From Flavobacteriales bacterium (lineage in GTDB: Bacteria; Bacteroidota; Bacteroidia; Flavobacteriales_D; Crocinitomicaceae): a stretch of DNA of 64,000 nucleotides. The stretch covers positions 1 to 64,000 of the forward strand of contig CANHHA010000012.1 of NCBI GenBank assembly GCA_947460825.1, written 5' to 3'. Both the position numbers and the translations under genes were made by a program. Of this stretch, positions 8,236 through 16,477 are shown in pieces (within the stretch, counting starts at the first letter, position 1; each line of letters begins with the position of its first letter). The notes beneath the pieces are model-generated. The model worked only from the letters and a program-made list of their open reading frames with translations. It made no database searches and was not told the origin of the DNA.

Positions 8236-9466
8236 GTATTCGGAATGTACGGAATGGCTATTTAGCCAATTTCCATCGTATCAAAACCTTGGGGCTTCCG
8301 CTTACAAACCCGGCCTTGAAAATACCAGTGCAATACTAACAAAGGTTGGAAATCCTGAAACTACGCTTAAGTTCATTCACGTAGCAGGAACTAACGGTAA
8401 AGGTTCAACGTGTGCGTTCCTAAGTAGTTTTCTGCAACAAACCGGATTTCGTGTTGGGCTTTTTACATCACCACATTTGGTAGATTTTCGGGAGCGAATT
8501 CGCGTAAATGGTAAAGCAATTAAGGAAGCTGAGGTTATTGAATTTTGTAAACAGGTTCAAGCATACGAAGCAGATCTATCCTTTTTTGAAATCACCTTAG
8601 CGATGGCCTTGGTACATTTCAATAATCAACAGTGCGATTATGTAATCCTTGAAACCGGCATGGGCGGAAGATTAGATGCAACGAATGTGGTCAATCCCCT
8701 ACTGGCAGTCATTACAAAAATTGGGTTAGATCATCAAGCCTTTTTGGGAAATACCTTAGCGGAAATCGCATCCGAAAAAGCTGGAATCATTAAAGCTTCG
8801 GTACCGGTACTTTGTGGAGAAGAACGCGAAGTCTTGGCTGAAATATTTCGGCAAAAAGCACACTCCCTTCATGCACCCATTGTATTCTCGAATGAACGCA
8901 TTGACGACCCAACACAAGTTATTCCGGCCTATCAACGTAAAAATGCGGCTTTAGCCTTGAACGCGTTAAGCATCCTTGGCATCGACACCCGAGCAATTAA
9001 TGTCCAAGAAACATGGTTAAACTTATTTACGCATACTGGATTCATTGGCAGACTTTTTCCATCCATAAGATATCAAAACCTATGGTATGATGCATCTCAT
9101 AATGCGGATGGGATTAAAACAACCATGGAGTCGTTAATGGGTATGGGAATTTCAAACCCTATTGTCATATTCGGGGCTTCTAATGATAAATCCTTAGCGC
9201 ATTTATCGGAGATTGACGATGTAATTGATGCGTGGTATTTTTGTGAATTCACCAATCCGAGGAGTTATGGAAGGGACCAGTTAACGCAAGTCATCGAGGA
9301 GTTGAAATTAAAAAAGACTCAGCGGTTTTATGAGGTAAACAAGGCCATTAATGCTGCGTTGGAGAATCGAAAAGAAAATCAAGCTATACTTGTTACGGGG
9401 AGTTTCTTTTTACTGAGCGATTGTGATGAAATTCAGGCCAACATTAAGAATCAACTAACCCAGTGA
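8225..9466 (+). CDS. folC: Folylpolyglutamate synthase / dihydrofolate synthase
   Basis: Mur-ligase superfamily enzyme that adds Glu to dihydropteroate and to reduced folates using ATP. The P-loop is VAGTNGKGST. FTSPHLVDFRERI and ETGMGGRLDATN are FolC signatures for Mg2+ and folate binding, and YDASHNADG marks the C-terminal domain. The length (413) is normal. It overlaps the TonB-like gene by 11 nt at its start. Its 3' end overlaps the convergent rsmG gene by 16 nt. Another folate gene, folK, lies elsewhere in the window (23606-24034). Confidence 0.95.
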   Translation: MLNKYSECTEWLFSQFPSYQNLGASAYKPGLENTSAILTKVGNPETTLKFIHVAGTNGKGSTCAFLSSFLQQTGFRVGLFTSPHLVDFRERIRVNGKAIKEAEVIEFCKQVQAYEADLSFFEITLAMALVHFNNQQCDYVILETGMGGRLDATNVVNPLLAVITKIGLDHQAFLGNTLAEIASEKAGIIKASVPVLCGEEREVLAEIFRQKAHSLHAPIVFSNERIDDPTQVIPAYQRKNAALALNALSILGIDTRAINVQETWLNLFTHTGFIGRLFPSIRYQNLWYDASHNADGIKTTMESLMGMGISNPIVIFGASNDKSLAHLSEIDDVIDAWYFCEFTNPRSYGRDQLTQVIEELKLKKTQRFYEVNKAINAALENRKENQAILVTGSFFLLSDCDEIQANIKNQLTQ

Positions 9467-10074
9467 ATTACTTTTTTTGTTTGGAAGAATGCTTCAGTGA
9501 AATAGGCAGCTAAGGGGTATTCTTTGAATTTTCCTGGAAGGCCTTTAAATTCTTCGGTTAAATCACCGCCCTTTAGATATAAAATCCCACGCGGAAATCC
9601 ATCGCTTGTCTTTCCTTTTTTAATCTTGTTTTTTACCCACTCAACAAATAATGGCATGGCGGTAACTGCTCTAGATATGACAAAATCAAAGGATCCTTTT
9701 ACTTGTTCTGCTCTTAAATGATGTGCTTGAACATTGGTTAATCCTAAGGCCGATGCCACCTCATTAACCACCTTAATCTTTTTACCAATGGAATCAACCA
9801 AAACAAAGGTGGTTTCAGGAAAAAGAATAGCGAGCGGAATTCCAGGGAAACCACCACCCGTGCCAACATCAAGTACCGTAGTTCCTGGCCGAAATGCATA
9901 CACTTTGGCAATGCCTAGGGAATGTAACACGTGCCTCTCGTAAAAATTATCTACATCTTTTCGGGAAATCACATTAATCTGGTTATTCCACAGTTCGTAC
10001 AAGGCACGTAAGTCGCTAAATTGCTTTTGCTGTGTTGGGGTTAACGCGGGAAAATACTGAAGAATTGCTTCCAC
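9451..10074 (-). CDS. rsmG: 16S rRNA (guanine-N7) methyltransferase
   Basis: Methylates G527 (E. coli numbering) of 16S rRNA with S-adenosylmethionine. The motif VLDVGTGGGFPGIPLAI is the SAM-binding loop, and the following FVLVDSIGKKIKVV and VISRAVTAM segments are typical of RsmG/GidB. 207 residues is normal. It lies 4 bp after the ECF sigma gene, as the last gene of a minus-strand unit glycosyltransferase - sigma - rsmG. Its 3' end overlaps folC on the other strand. Confidence 0.95.
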   Translation of the reverse strand: MEAILQYFPALTPTQQKQFSDLRALYELWNNQINVISRKDVDNFYERHVLHSLGIAKVYAFRPGTTVLDVGTGGGFPGIPLAILFPETTFVLVDSIGKKIKVVNEVASALGLTNVQAHHLRAEQVKGSFDFVISRAVTAMPLFVEWVKNKIKKGKTSDGFPRGILYLKGGDLTEEFKGLPGKFKEYPLAAYFTEAFFQTKKVIHWVS

Positions 10075-10078
10075 ATCA

Positions 10079-10684
10079 CTAAATCGTATCCTTGGTTTTC
10101 TCCATCATTCCCGCAAGAAAATCTCGCGCACGAAATAATTGTGCTTTAACGGTCCCTAGTGGTAAATTTAATTCGGATGCAATCTCCTCGTAAGATAGCT
10201 CTTCGAAGTAACGCTTTTCTACCAATTGACGGTATCTAGGTTTTAACTTACTTACGAGTAAGCGCATGTGAATCACTTTTTGATCGTGCATCATTGATTC
10301 CTCGGGATTGTTCACTTGGGCTTTTGCATCAATTCGCATGGAGCCTCCATCTGAAGTGGCAATTCCTTGATCCATAGAAAGTACGTGAATGCGTTTCTTA
10401 CGAATAAAATCAATACAATTATTAGAGGCAATTTTAAATAACCAGGTACTAAATGCAAAGCTTGGAGAGTATTGATCAATACGATTAAAGGCTTTACCGA
10501 ATGCCTCGATGGTAAGGTCTTCAGCGTCATCAGAATTCTTAACCATTTTAAGCATCATGAAATAAATGGAATCTCGGTATCTGTCCATTAGAGAAGCAAA
10601 GGCCGCTTGATTTCCTTTTTTCGCAAGTTCTACTAGCGTTAAATCCTGTTTTGCTTTGTCCGACAGGTGTTCAAATTCTACCAT
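10079..10684 (-). CDS. ECF-type RNA polymerase sigma factor
   Basis: 201 residues with the two domains of extracytoplasmic-function sigma factors. Region 2 (about 25-95) has DAEDLTIEAFGKAF and the FSTWLFKIASNNCIDFIRK segment that binds core polymerase and the -10 region. Region 4 (about 140-195) has a helix-turn-helix LSYEEIASELNLPLGTVK. No anti-sigma gene is next to it, so control may be at transcription or by a distant partner. It overlaps the upstream glycosyltransferase gene by 7 nt, which implies co-expression. Targets unknown. Confidence 0.92.
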   Translation of the reverse strand: MVEFEHLSDKAKQDLTLVELAKKGNQAAFASLMDRYRDSIYFMMLKMVKNSDDAEDLTIEAFGKAFNRIDQYSPSFAFSTWLFKIASNNCIDFIRKKRIHVLSMDQGIATSDGGSMRIDAKAQVNNPEESMMHDQKVIHMRLLVSKLKPRYRQLVEKRYFEELSYEEIASELNLPLGTVKAQLFRARDFLAGMMEKTKDTI

Positions 10685-11814
10685 TTATTTCTAGGTTTTC
10701 GATTCAATAACAAAAACACCAAGGGTATGAATATCGCGTAGAAGAAGTCCCACAACGGAAAGAACCAAGCTAAGCGTTTTTCTTTCAATTTGAACAACCC
10801 CCTTCCTTGTACCATCCATTTTATGAGTATTAACCCAAAAAACAACCCCAAGGACAACCAAACCATGGTATTTGTCAGGAGCAAAGAAAGGAAGGAAACC
10901 AACAGTAAAAACAAGCTCACCGGATATATTCCTAACAACGATTTTTTGATAACGTTATAATGAGATGACGTACTGTAGTGCCTACGTTTCTGAAATACCC
11001 ACCGTTTCCAAGTGGTTTCAGGGGCTGAAGGACAAAACGATTCTTCTTCAATTGCAAGGGTGTAGTTTCGATGCTTAGCGGCTTGTTGAATAAAGAGGTC
11101 GTCATCTCCGGAAACAATGTAATAATGGGACTTAAATCCTCCAACAGACTCAAAAGCCTTTCTGGAATAGGCTAAGTTTCTTCCAACGGCCATGTACGGT
11201 AAACCACTTAACGCAAAAGAAAAATAGTTTAAAGCAATCCACGCGGTATCAAATCGAATTAAGCGATTCAAGAATCCTTTTTTATGTAGATACGGCCCAT
11301 AACCCAACACAATATCCGTCGTAGGAGAGAATCTATTGGCCATGGTACTTAACCATTGTTTAGACGTAGGTCTACAATCTGCGTCCGTAAACACAAAATG
11401 ATCGAAACTCGCAGCTCGGACCGCAAGGGTTAAGGGTAATTTCTTTCCAGGACGGAGGTGGTGGTTTTTCTCCAATTCAACTACATGAAGGTTAGGATAT
11501 TGCCGTTGATAAGCCTTCAGCAACCACTTACTGTCATCCATTGATTGATTGTTAACTACAATAATTTCAAAGGATGGATAGTCTTGCTCAAGAATCAGGG
11601 GAATTAGTTCATAGAGGTTCTCGGATTCATTTCGTGCAGCTACAATAACACTGAGCGGTGGCAAGGCATCTGTTTGGGAAATTTCTTTTGGTTTAAAGCG
11701 TAAAAAGCGCAGGTGAATGAAAATAAGATACGCGAATTGCATGAACCATGAGGCAATAAATACCATGAAAAGCCATTGGTTAATTAACGCCATACACTGT
11801 TGCTCCAGGTTCAT
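10678..11814 (-). CDS. Membrane-bound family 2 glycosyltransferase
   Basis: 378 residues. An N-terminal membrane helix (about 12-32) is followed by a GT-A domain (about 50-280) with VIVAARNES, the metal-binding FTDADCRP, GDDDLFIQQA and a KRRHY-type end of the catalytic part (KRWVFQKRRHY). Two or three membrane helices follow (about 295-370). It should transfer a sugar from a nucleotide-sugar at the inner face of the membrane; the acceptor is unknown. It is first in the unit with the ECF sigma factor and rsmG, and diverges from tgt. Confidence 0.88.
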   Translation of the reverse strand: MNLEQQCMALINQWLFMVFIASWFMQFAYLIFIHLRFLRFKPKEISQTDALPPLSVIVAARNESENLYELIPLILEQDYPSFEIIVVNNQSMDDSKWLLKAYQRQYPNLHVVELEKNHHLRPGKKLPLTLAVRAASFDHFVFTDADCRPTSKQWLSTMANRFSPTTDIVLGYGPYLHKKGFLNRLIRFDTAWIALNYFSFALSGLPYMAVGRNLAYSRKAFESVGGFKSHYYIVSGDDDLFIQQAAKHRNYTLAIEEESFCPSAPETTWKRWVFQKRRHYSTSSHYNVIKKSLLGIYPVSLFLLLVSFLSLLLTNTMVWLSLGLFFGLILIKWMVQGRGLFKLKEKRLAWFFPLWDFFYAIFIPLVFLLLNRKPRNKW

Positions 11815-11873
11815 CCCATTTAATTCAAGTATGCAAAGATGGGGTGAGAACGTAAATAGCTGTATCTTTAACC

Positions 11874-11891
11874 CGTGTTTTTATCAACACG
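11874..11891 (+). other. Small hairpin just before the tgt start codon
   Basis: CGTGTT (11874-11879) and AACACG (11886-11891) can pair around a TTTATC loop, ending 3 nt before the ATG. It could affect initiation at tgt. It does not match a preQ1 riboswitch layout that I can recognise. Confidence 0.35.
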
Positions 11892-11894
11892 CTT

Positions 11895-13025
11895 ATGCAC
11901 TTCGAAAAACTTCATACGGATACCTTAACAAAAGCAAGGCTTGGTCGCTTACACACGGATCACGGGACGATAGAAACCCCGATTTTCATGCCTGTGGGAA
12001 CCTCAGCTACGGTAAAAGGAATTCACCAACAAGAACTTCGCGAAGACATCAAGGCGCAGATTATTCTCGGAAACACGTATCACTTGTACATGCGGCCAGG
12101 AATGGAAGTAATGGAGGCTGCGGGAGGACTGCACCAGTTTATGAATTGGGAGCGTCCAATACTCACGGACAGCGGTGGTTATCAAGTATATTCCTTAGCG
12201 GGTACGCGAAAAATCATGGAGGATGGCGTGAAATTTCAAAGCCACTTGGACGGGAGTTACCATGTGTTTACTCCAGAATTTGCGATAGACATTCAACGCA
12301 GCATCGGAGCTGATATCATCATGGCCTTTGATGAATGTACGCCCTACCCCTGCGATTATGGATACGCTAAAAACTCCTTGGCCTTAACTCATGAATGGCT
12401 TAAACGTTGCTTTAATCAATTCGATCGCACCGCCCCAAAATATGGGCATCAACAAACCCTTTTTCCAATTGTACAGGGTTCAGTATACCAAGATTTACGG
12501 ATTGAATCTGCCGAATACATGTCTGATTTTGGAGACGTCGGCATCGCCATCGGAGGCTTATCTGTTGGAGAACCGGAGCATGAGTTATATGAAATGACCA
12601 ACATTGTCACTGATGTATTGCCTCATGAAAAAGCACGCTACCTGATGGGGGTTGGAACCCCCTGGAATTTACTCGAGTGTATTGGGCTTGGAATTGACAT
12701 GTTCGACTGTGTTTTGCCAAGCAGGAATGCACGCCACGGATTGCTCTACACCGAAGAGGGCACGATAAATATTAAAAATAAAAAATGGGAAATGGACTTT
12801 AGTCCCATTGATAGCAGCACCGGACTTTGGGCGGATCAGGTATATAGCAAAGCCTACTTGCGTCATTTATTCAAAGTACAAGAAAACTTGGGAATGCAAA
12901 TCGCAACCTTACATAACCTCACCTTTTTTCTTTCCTTAATGGAGCAAGCAAGAAACAAAATCGCTACGGGGGAGTTTTTAGCTTGGAAAACGGAACTAAT
13001 CCCCATGCTTACTCGCCGCTTGTAA
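11895..13025 (+). CDS. tgt: tRNA-guanine transglycosylase lacking the zinc cysteines
   Basis: Exchanges G34 of Asp, Asn, His and Tyr tRNAs for the queuine precursor preQ1. The expected catalytic parts are present: LTDSGGYQVYSL with D92, FDECTPYP, VQGSVYQDLR, GGLSVGE, and the nucleophile region MFDCVLPSRNARHG with D271. The C-terminal zinc site of characterised enzymes (CxCxxC then His) is altered. Aligning YSKAYLRHL with the usual sequence puts T309, L311 and D314 where the three Cys would be; only H340 remains. I believe other Bacteroidota enzymes share this, so it is not taken as inactivation. It overlaps the LptF/G gene by one base (TAATG). Confidence 0.95.
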   Translation: MHFEKLHTDTLTKARLGRLHTDHGTIETPIFMPVGTSATVKGIHQQELREDIKAQIILGNTYHLYMRPGMEVMEAAGGLHQFMNWERPILTDSGGYQVYSLAGTRKIMEDGVKFQSHLDGSYHVFTPEFAIDIQRSIGADIIMAFDECTPYPCDYGYAKNSLALTHEWLKRCFNQFDRTAPKYGHQQTLFPIVQGSVYQDLRIESAEYMSDFGDVGIAIGGLSVGEPEHELYEMTNIVTDVLPHEKARYLMGVGTPWNLLECIGLGIDMFDCVLPSRNARHGLLYTEEGTINIKNKKWEMDFSPIDSSTGLWADQVYSKAYLRHLFKVQENLGMQIATLHNLTFFLSLMEQARNKIATGEFLAWKTELIPMLTRRL

Positions 13026-14101
13026 TGCTCAGTATTCTCGATAAATATATCATTCGGAAGTTCTTAAGCACCTTTTTTTTCATGCTTGGGATTATCATGC
13101 TTTTCGCGATGGTGTTCGACGTTTCGGAAAAACTAAGTGAGTTTATTTCGAATCATGCCCCTGTAAGTGCTATCGTCTTTGAGTATTATTTAAGTTTCTT
13201 GTTGTTTCATGGCAACATGTTTTCATCAATGATCATTTTTATATCGGTCATCTGGTTTACCGCAAAACTCGCTCAGGACACCGAATTGATTCCGATGTGG
13301 TTTTCAGGAAAACCGATTTCACGGTTCATGAGGCCGTATATGATTGGCGCCACGATCTTGATGTTACACTCACTCCTCCTAAACCACTTTATTGTACCCA
13401 ATGCGAATAAACTTCGGCTAGGGTTCGAAGAAAAATATTACCGGGATGTCATGATGGTTGAAAATTACCATGCGGATTACCCAGGGAATACTTCGGTATA
13501 TTTTTCAAATTATACGAACGAGGCGGGTAAGGTCACCAACTTTGTGCTACAACAGTGGGGGGATTCCAGCAAGCCTATCTTTTTTTTAAAGGCGAACGAA
13601 GCAATGAATCACAGGGGCACAAATAAATGGACCTTAAAAAATGTGTACATAAAACGTATTGGATATCCCATTGGTACCTTACAGTACCGAGCGACCATGG
13701 ATACCGTATTTAATTTTTCGATGGATGAAATGGCCCAGCGCGAGAATGTTGCTGAAACTATGACTTACCCCGAATTATCCCGATTGATCAGTAGAGAAAA
13801 ACAAAAGGGATCTTCTCGTGTGCCGTATTATGAAATAGAAATGCATCAACGTACATCCTATCCCTTTGCCACATATATTCTAACCATAATTGGAGTTTCG
13901 GTCGCCTCACGTAAAAAACGCGGTGGGATTGGTTTGAACATTGCCATAGGACTCGGATTTGTATTTGTTTATATTTTTGCCATGAAAGTCATGGCGGTTG
14001 CTGCCTTGAATGTTGGGCTTCCAGCGCTTATTGCTGTATGGACGCCGAATTTACTCTTTGGAATCCTTGCTTTTTTACTATACAGAACTGCTCAGAAATG
14101 A
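13025..14101 (+). CDS. LptF/LptG-family lipopolysaccharide export permease
   Basis: Inner-membrane subunit of the LptB2FG ABC exporter that extracts lipopolysaccharide and passes it to the periplasmic bridge. There are three membrane helices in the first 105 residues (the first in LSTFFFMLGIIMLFAMVF), a beta-jellyroll-like periplasmic domain in the middle, and three helices at the end. F and G cannot be told apart from sequence alone. The ATG at 13025 sits in the TAATG overlap with tgt and gives 358 residues with the usual N-terminal LDKYI..KFL. A TTG at 12983 would add unconserved residues. Confidence 0.9.
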   Translation: MLSILDKYIIRKFLSTFFFMLGIIMLFAMVFDVSEKLSEFISNHAPVSAIVFEYYLSFLLFHGNMFSSMIIFISVIWFTAKLAQDTELIPMWFSGKPISRFMRPYMIGATILMLHSLLLNHFIVPNANKLRLGFEEKYYRDVMMVENYHADYPGNTSVYFSNYTNEAGKVTNFVLQQWGDSSKPIFFLKANEAMNHRGTNKWTLKNVYIKRIGYPIGTLQYRATMDTVFNFSMDEMAQRENVAETMTYPELSRLISREKQKGSSRVPYYEIEMHQRTSYPFATYILTIIGVSVASRKKRGGIGLNIAIGLGFVFVYIFAMKVMAVAALNVGLPALIAVWTPNLLFGILAFLLYRTAQK

Positions 14102-14202
14102 TTCGTTTCTAAGTAGTTACGCGTAGCATCATCCACAAAACTGCGTACACGTCCCCACGTAACAAGGTGTAATTTGCACACAAGTTGACATGGAATTCCC
14201 CC

Positions 14203-14215
14203 CCCATTTTAAATG
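14203..14215. promoter_or_regulatory. 13-bp palindrome next to a C-run upstream of the S8 protease
   Basis: CCATTT-T-AAATGG, directly after a run of C residues, 43 bp before the ATG of the secreted protease. It could be an operator. The rest of 14102-14257 shows no gene and only a weak -7-like CATCTTTG at 14221. Confidence 0.3.
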
Positions 14216-14257
14216 GTCTTCATCTTTGTCTCAGAAACGACTTAAAAAAAGATAACC

Positions 14258-16390
14258 ATGAAAAATAAAATCAACGTAAGCATCCTATTAACCGGGTTAA
14301 TCGGAATCAGCAGTTTTACTGCACAAGCGCAAAACTCGCGAATTTGGGCTCGAATTTCAGACAAACAAAGTACGCCTCGTGTGTTGGAGAACGGAACCAT
14401 CGGATCCACGAATCCCTCCTTTGCCAACGCATTAAATCAGCTTGGCGTAATTGACGTGCATCAAGCCTTATCGAATTCAAAAAATGAAAAACTACAAGCG
14501 GTTTACGAATTCAATTGTGCGTGTGATGTAGCGAGCTTAGAAAGCACACTGAAAAATTTCCCTGGAGTTGTCGCAGAAATAGAACGAGCACCAGAATACA
14601 AAACATTATATGTCCCAAATGATTATAATGCTGAATTCAGTACGAACTATGCCTTGGACTTAATTAAAGCGCCGCAAGCGTGGAATCAAACACAATCTAA
14701 TGCAGGAATCATAGTGGGTATCAGCGATGAAAACTTAAACCCATACCACGAAGAATTAGCTGGAAAAATTACATATTACGACTACCACAACACCTTGCCA
14801 TCTGAACACGGAACCGCCGTGGCAATTATAGCAGCAGGTAAAACAGACAATCAGGTTGGGGTGAGTTCTATTGGATTTAATTCTTCAATTGCATTCTATG
14901 AAATGGATTTTAATCAACTATTAGTGGCTACCTATGCTGGAATTGATGTCATCAATGTAAGTTGGTTTTCAGGTTGTGCTTACAGTCAATTTGAACAAGA
15001 TGTGATGGACGAAGTATATGCAAATGGAACATTTATCGTTGCCGCAGCTGGAAATGGAACAACCTGTGGCGACCCATCCGCACTGGCCTACCCTGCGTCA
15101 TATAACCATGTTTTCTCTGTAACGAGTATTGGAGAACACGATAACCACGAAGAAATGATAGGAGATCCACATACGACGCACCAACACAACAGCAGAGTAG
15201 ACTTAGCGGCTCCGGGATATAAAGTTAACATTTCAGATTCTCCGGTACATTACATGACCGCTTCAGGTTCTTCGTATGCCGCACCCTTTGTAACAGGAAC
15301 GGTAGCCTTAATGTTGAGTGTAAATCCATGCATTGACAACGACGAAATCGAACAAATTTTAAAAGCAAGTTCAGTAAATATCGACGCATTGAATCCAGCG
15401 TATGTAGCATCAATTGGTGTGGGTAGATTAAATGCAAACGCTGCGGTATCTATGGCTTTAGCCACACCAAGCAATATGGATTTAGTCGCCAGCGTTAACA
15501 ATGCATGTACCGAAGGGAATGGTGCGGTAACCATCTCTCCTTCTAATGGTCAAGAGCCTTATCAGGTGAACACAAGTAACGGACAAGCTGAATTTTATTT
15601 TGGTGACCTTACTTCTGGAACCTATACCTATCAGATAACAGATGCCCATGGATGTGTAATTAATACAACGGCAACAGTTAATAACGGTTCTCCAGTAATC
15701 GAACATGTAACGCTTACTGATGTTACGTGCAATGGAGGAAGCAATGGGTCAATCAATGTCATTGTGAATGCTGGAAATCCAAGCTATACATACAACTGGA
15801 GTAATGGTTTCACAACAGAAAACAACACAACCCTTGGTGCAGGAACCTATGCAGTACAAATTACCGATGCCAATGGATGTACTACCAGCGGAACGTATGT
15901 TATCAATGAACCAGCAGCTATTGAAATAACCCCTATCGTTAGTGCTGATTTTGGAAACAATGACGGAAGCATTGACCTTAACGTAAGCGGTGGAGCACCA
16001 GGATACTCTTATGAATGGTCCAACGGACAAACAACGGAAGATTTGTTTGGATTAGCTGCCGGAACGTATAGTGTAATTACAACCGATGCAAATGGATGTG
16101 CAACAAGTACGTTCGTAGAAGTAGCTAACGAATCTACGGCAGACGTAACATCTCTTGGATTGATTGCCTTAAATGTATATCCTAATCCAACCAATGCTGA
16201 TGCTAAAGTACAGTGGAAAGGAAACGTAACAAAAGTTATAGTTACAGAGCAAAGTGGGCGGATTGTAATGGCTAAACCGACAACTAACTTTAACAGCATG
16301 CTGATTCAAAACCTAGAGGCTGGACTGTATATCATTACCGTTAAAGGGCCAAACGGATTATCTGCAACAAAACAACTGGTGGTATTATAG
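14258..16390 (+). CDS. Secreted subtilisin-like (S8) protease with SprB repeats and T9SS sorting domain
   Basis: 710 residues, exported by Sec and then by the type IX system. The signal peptide is about 1-24 (ends AQA). The protease domain (about 130-400) has the triad D157 (GISDENL), H184 (SEHGTAVA) and S339 (SGSSYAAP), with N266 (AAAGNG) in the oxyanion hole. About 485-625 holds two to three SprB-like repeats, with VTCNGGSNGSI, TYNWSNG and ITDANGC signatures. The last 75 residues form a type A sorting domain starting VYPNP. All catalytic residues are present, so it should be active on the surface or outside. A strong terminator follows at 16416. Confidence 0.93.
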   Translation: MKNKINVSILLTGLIGISSFTAQAQNSRIWARISDKQSTPRVLENGTIGSTNPSFANALNQLGVIDVHQALSNSKNEKLQAVYEFNCACDVASLESTLKNFPGVVAEIERAPEYKTLYVPNDYNAEFSTNYALDLIKAPQAWNQTQSNAGIIVGISDENLNPYHEELAGKITYYDYHNTLPSEHGTAVAIIAAGKTDNQVGVSSIGFNSSIAFYEMDFNQLLVATYAGIDVINVSWFSGCAYSQFEQDVMDEVYANGTFIVAAAGNGTTCGDPSALAYPASYNHVFSVTSIGEHDNHEEMIGDPHTTHQHNSRVDLAAPGYKVNISDSPVHYMTASGSSYAAPFVTGTVALMLSVNPCIDNDEIEQILKASSVNIDALNPAYVASIGVGRLNANAAVSMALATPSNMDLVASVNNACTEGNGAVTISPSNGQEPYQVNTSNGQAEFYFGDLTSGTYTYQITDAHGCVINTTATVNNGSPVIEHVTLTDVTCNGGSNGSINVIVNAGNPSYTYNWSNGFTTENNTTLGAGTYAVQITDANGCTTSGTYVINEPAAIEITPIVSADFGNNDGSIDLNVSGGAPGYSYEWSNGQTTEDLFGLAAGTYSVITTDANGCATSTFVEVANESTADVTSLGLIALNVYPNPTNADAKVQWKGNVTKVIVTEQSGRIVMAKPTTNFNSMLIQNLEAGLYIITVKGPNGLSATKQLVVL

Positions 16391-16407
16391 ACACGAGATT
16401 GAATAAT

Positions 16408-16438
16408 AAAAAAAAGGGGCTTTGGCCCCTTTTTTTTA
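16408..16438 (+). terminator. Rho-independent terminator after the S8 protease gene
   Basis: GGGGC (16416-16420), loop TTTG, GCCCC (16425-16429), flanked by A's before and eight T's after. The A/T flanks extend the stem, so it may work in both directions. Confidence 0.9.
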
Positions 16439-16477
16439 TATAAATTCATTCTAACTTTAATCATCTTAATCCTAATA

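Noticed and set aside
11862-11895. preQ1 riboswitch before tgt
   Set aside because: Only a 6-bp hairpin is present; the A-rich tail and pseudoknot pairing of preQ1 aptamers are not visible, and the leader would be very short.
11717-12313. 198-residue plus-strand frame overlapping the tgt start
   Set aside because: Shadow of tgt in another frame: low-complexity mix of Cys, Ser and Arg with no motif, and it runs through the divergent promoter region.
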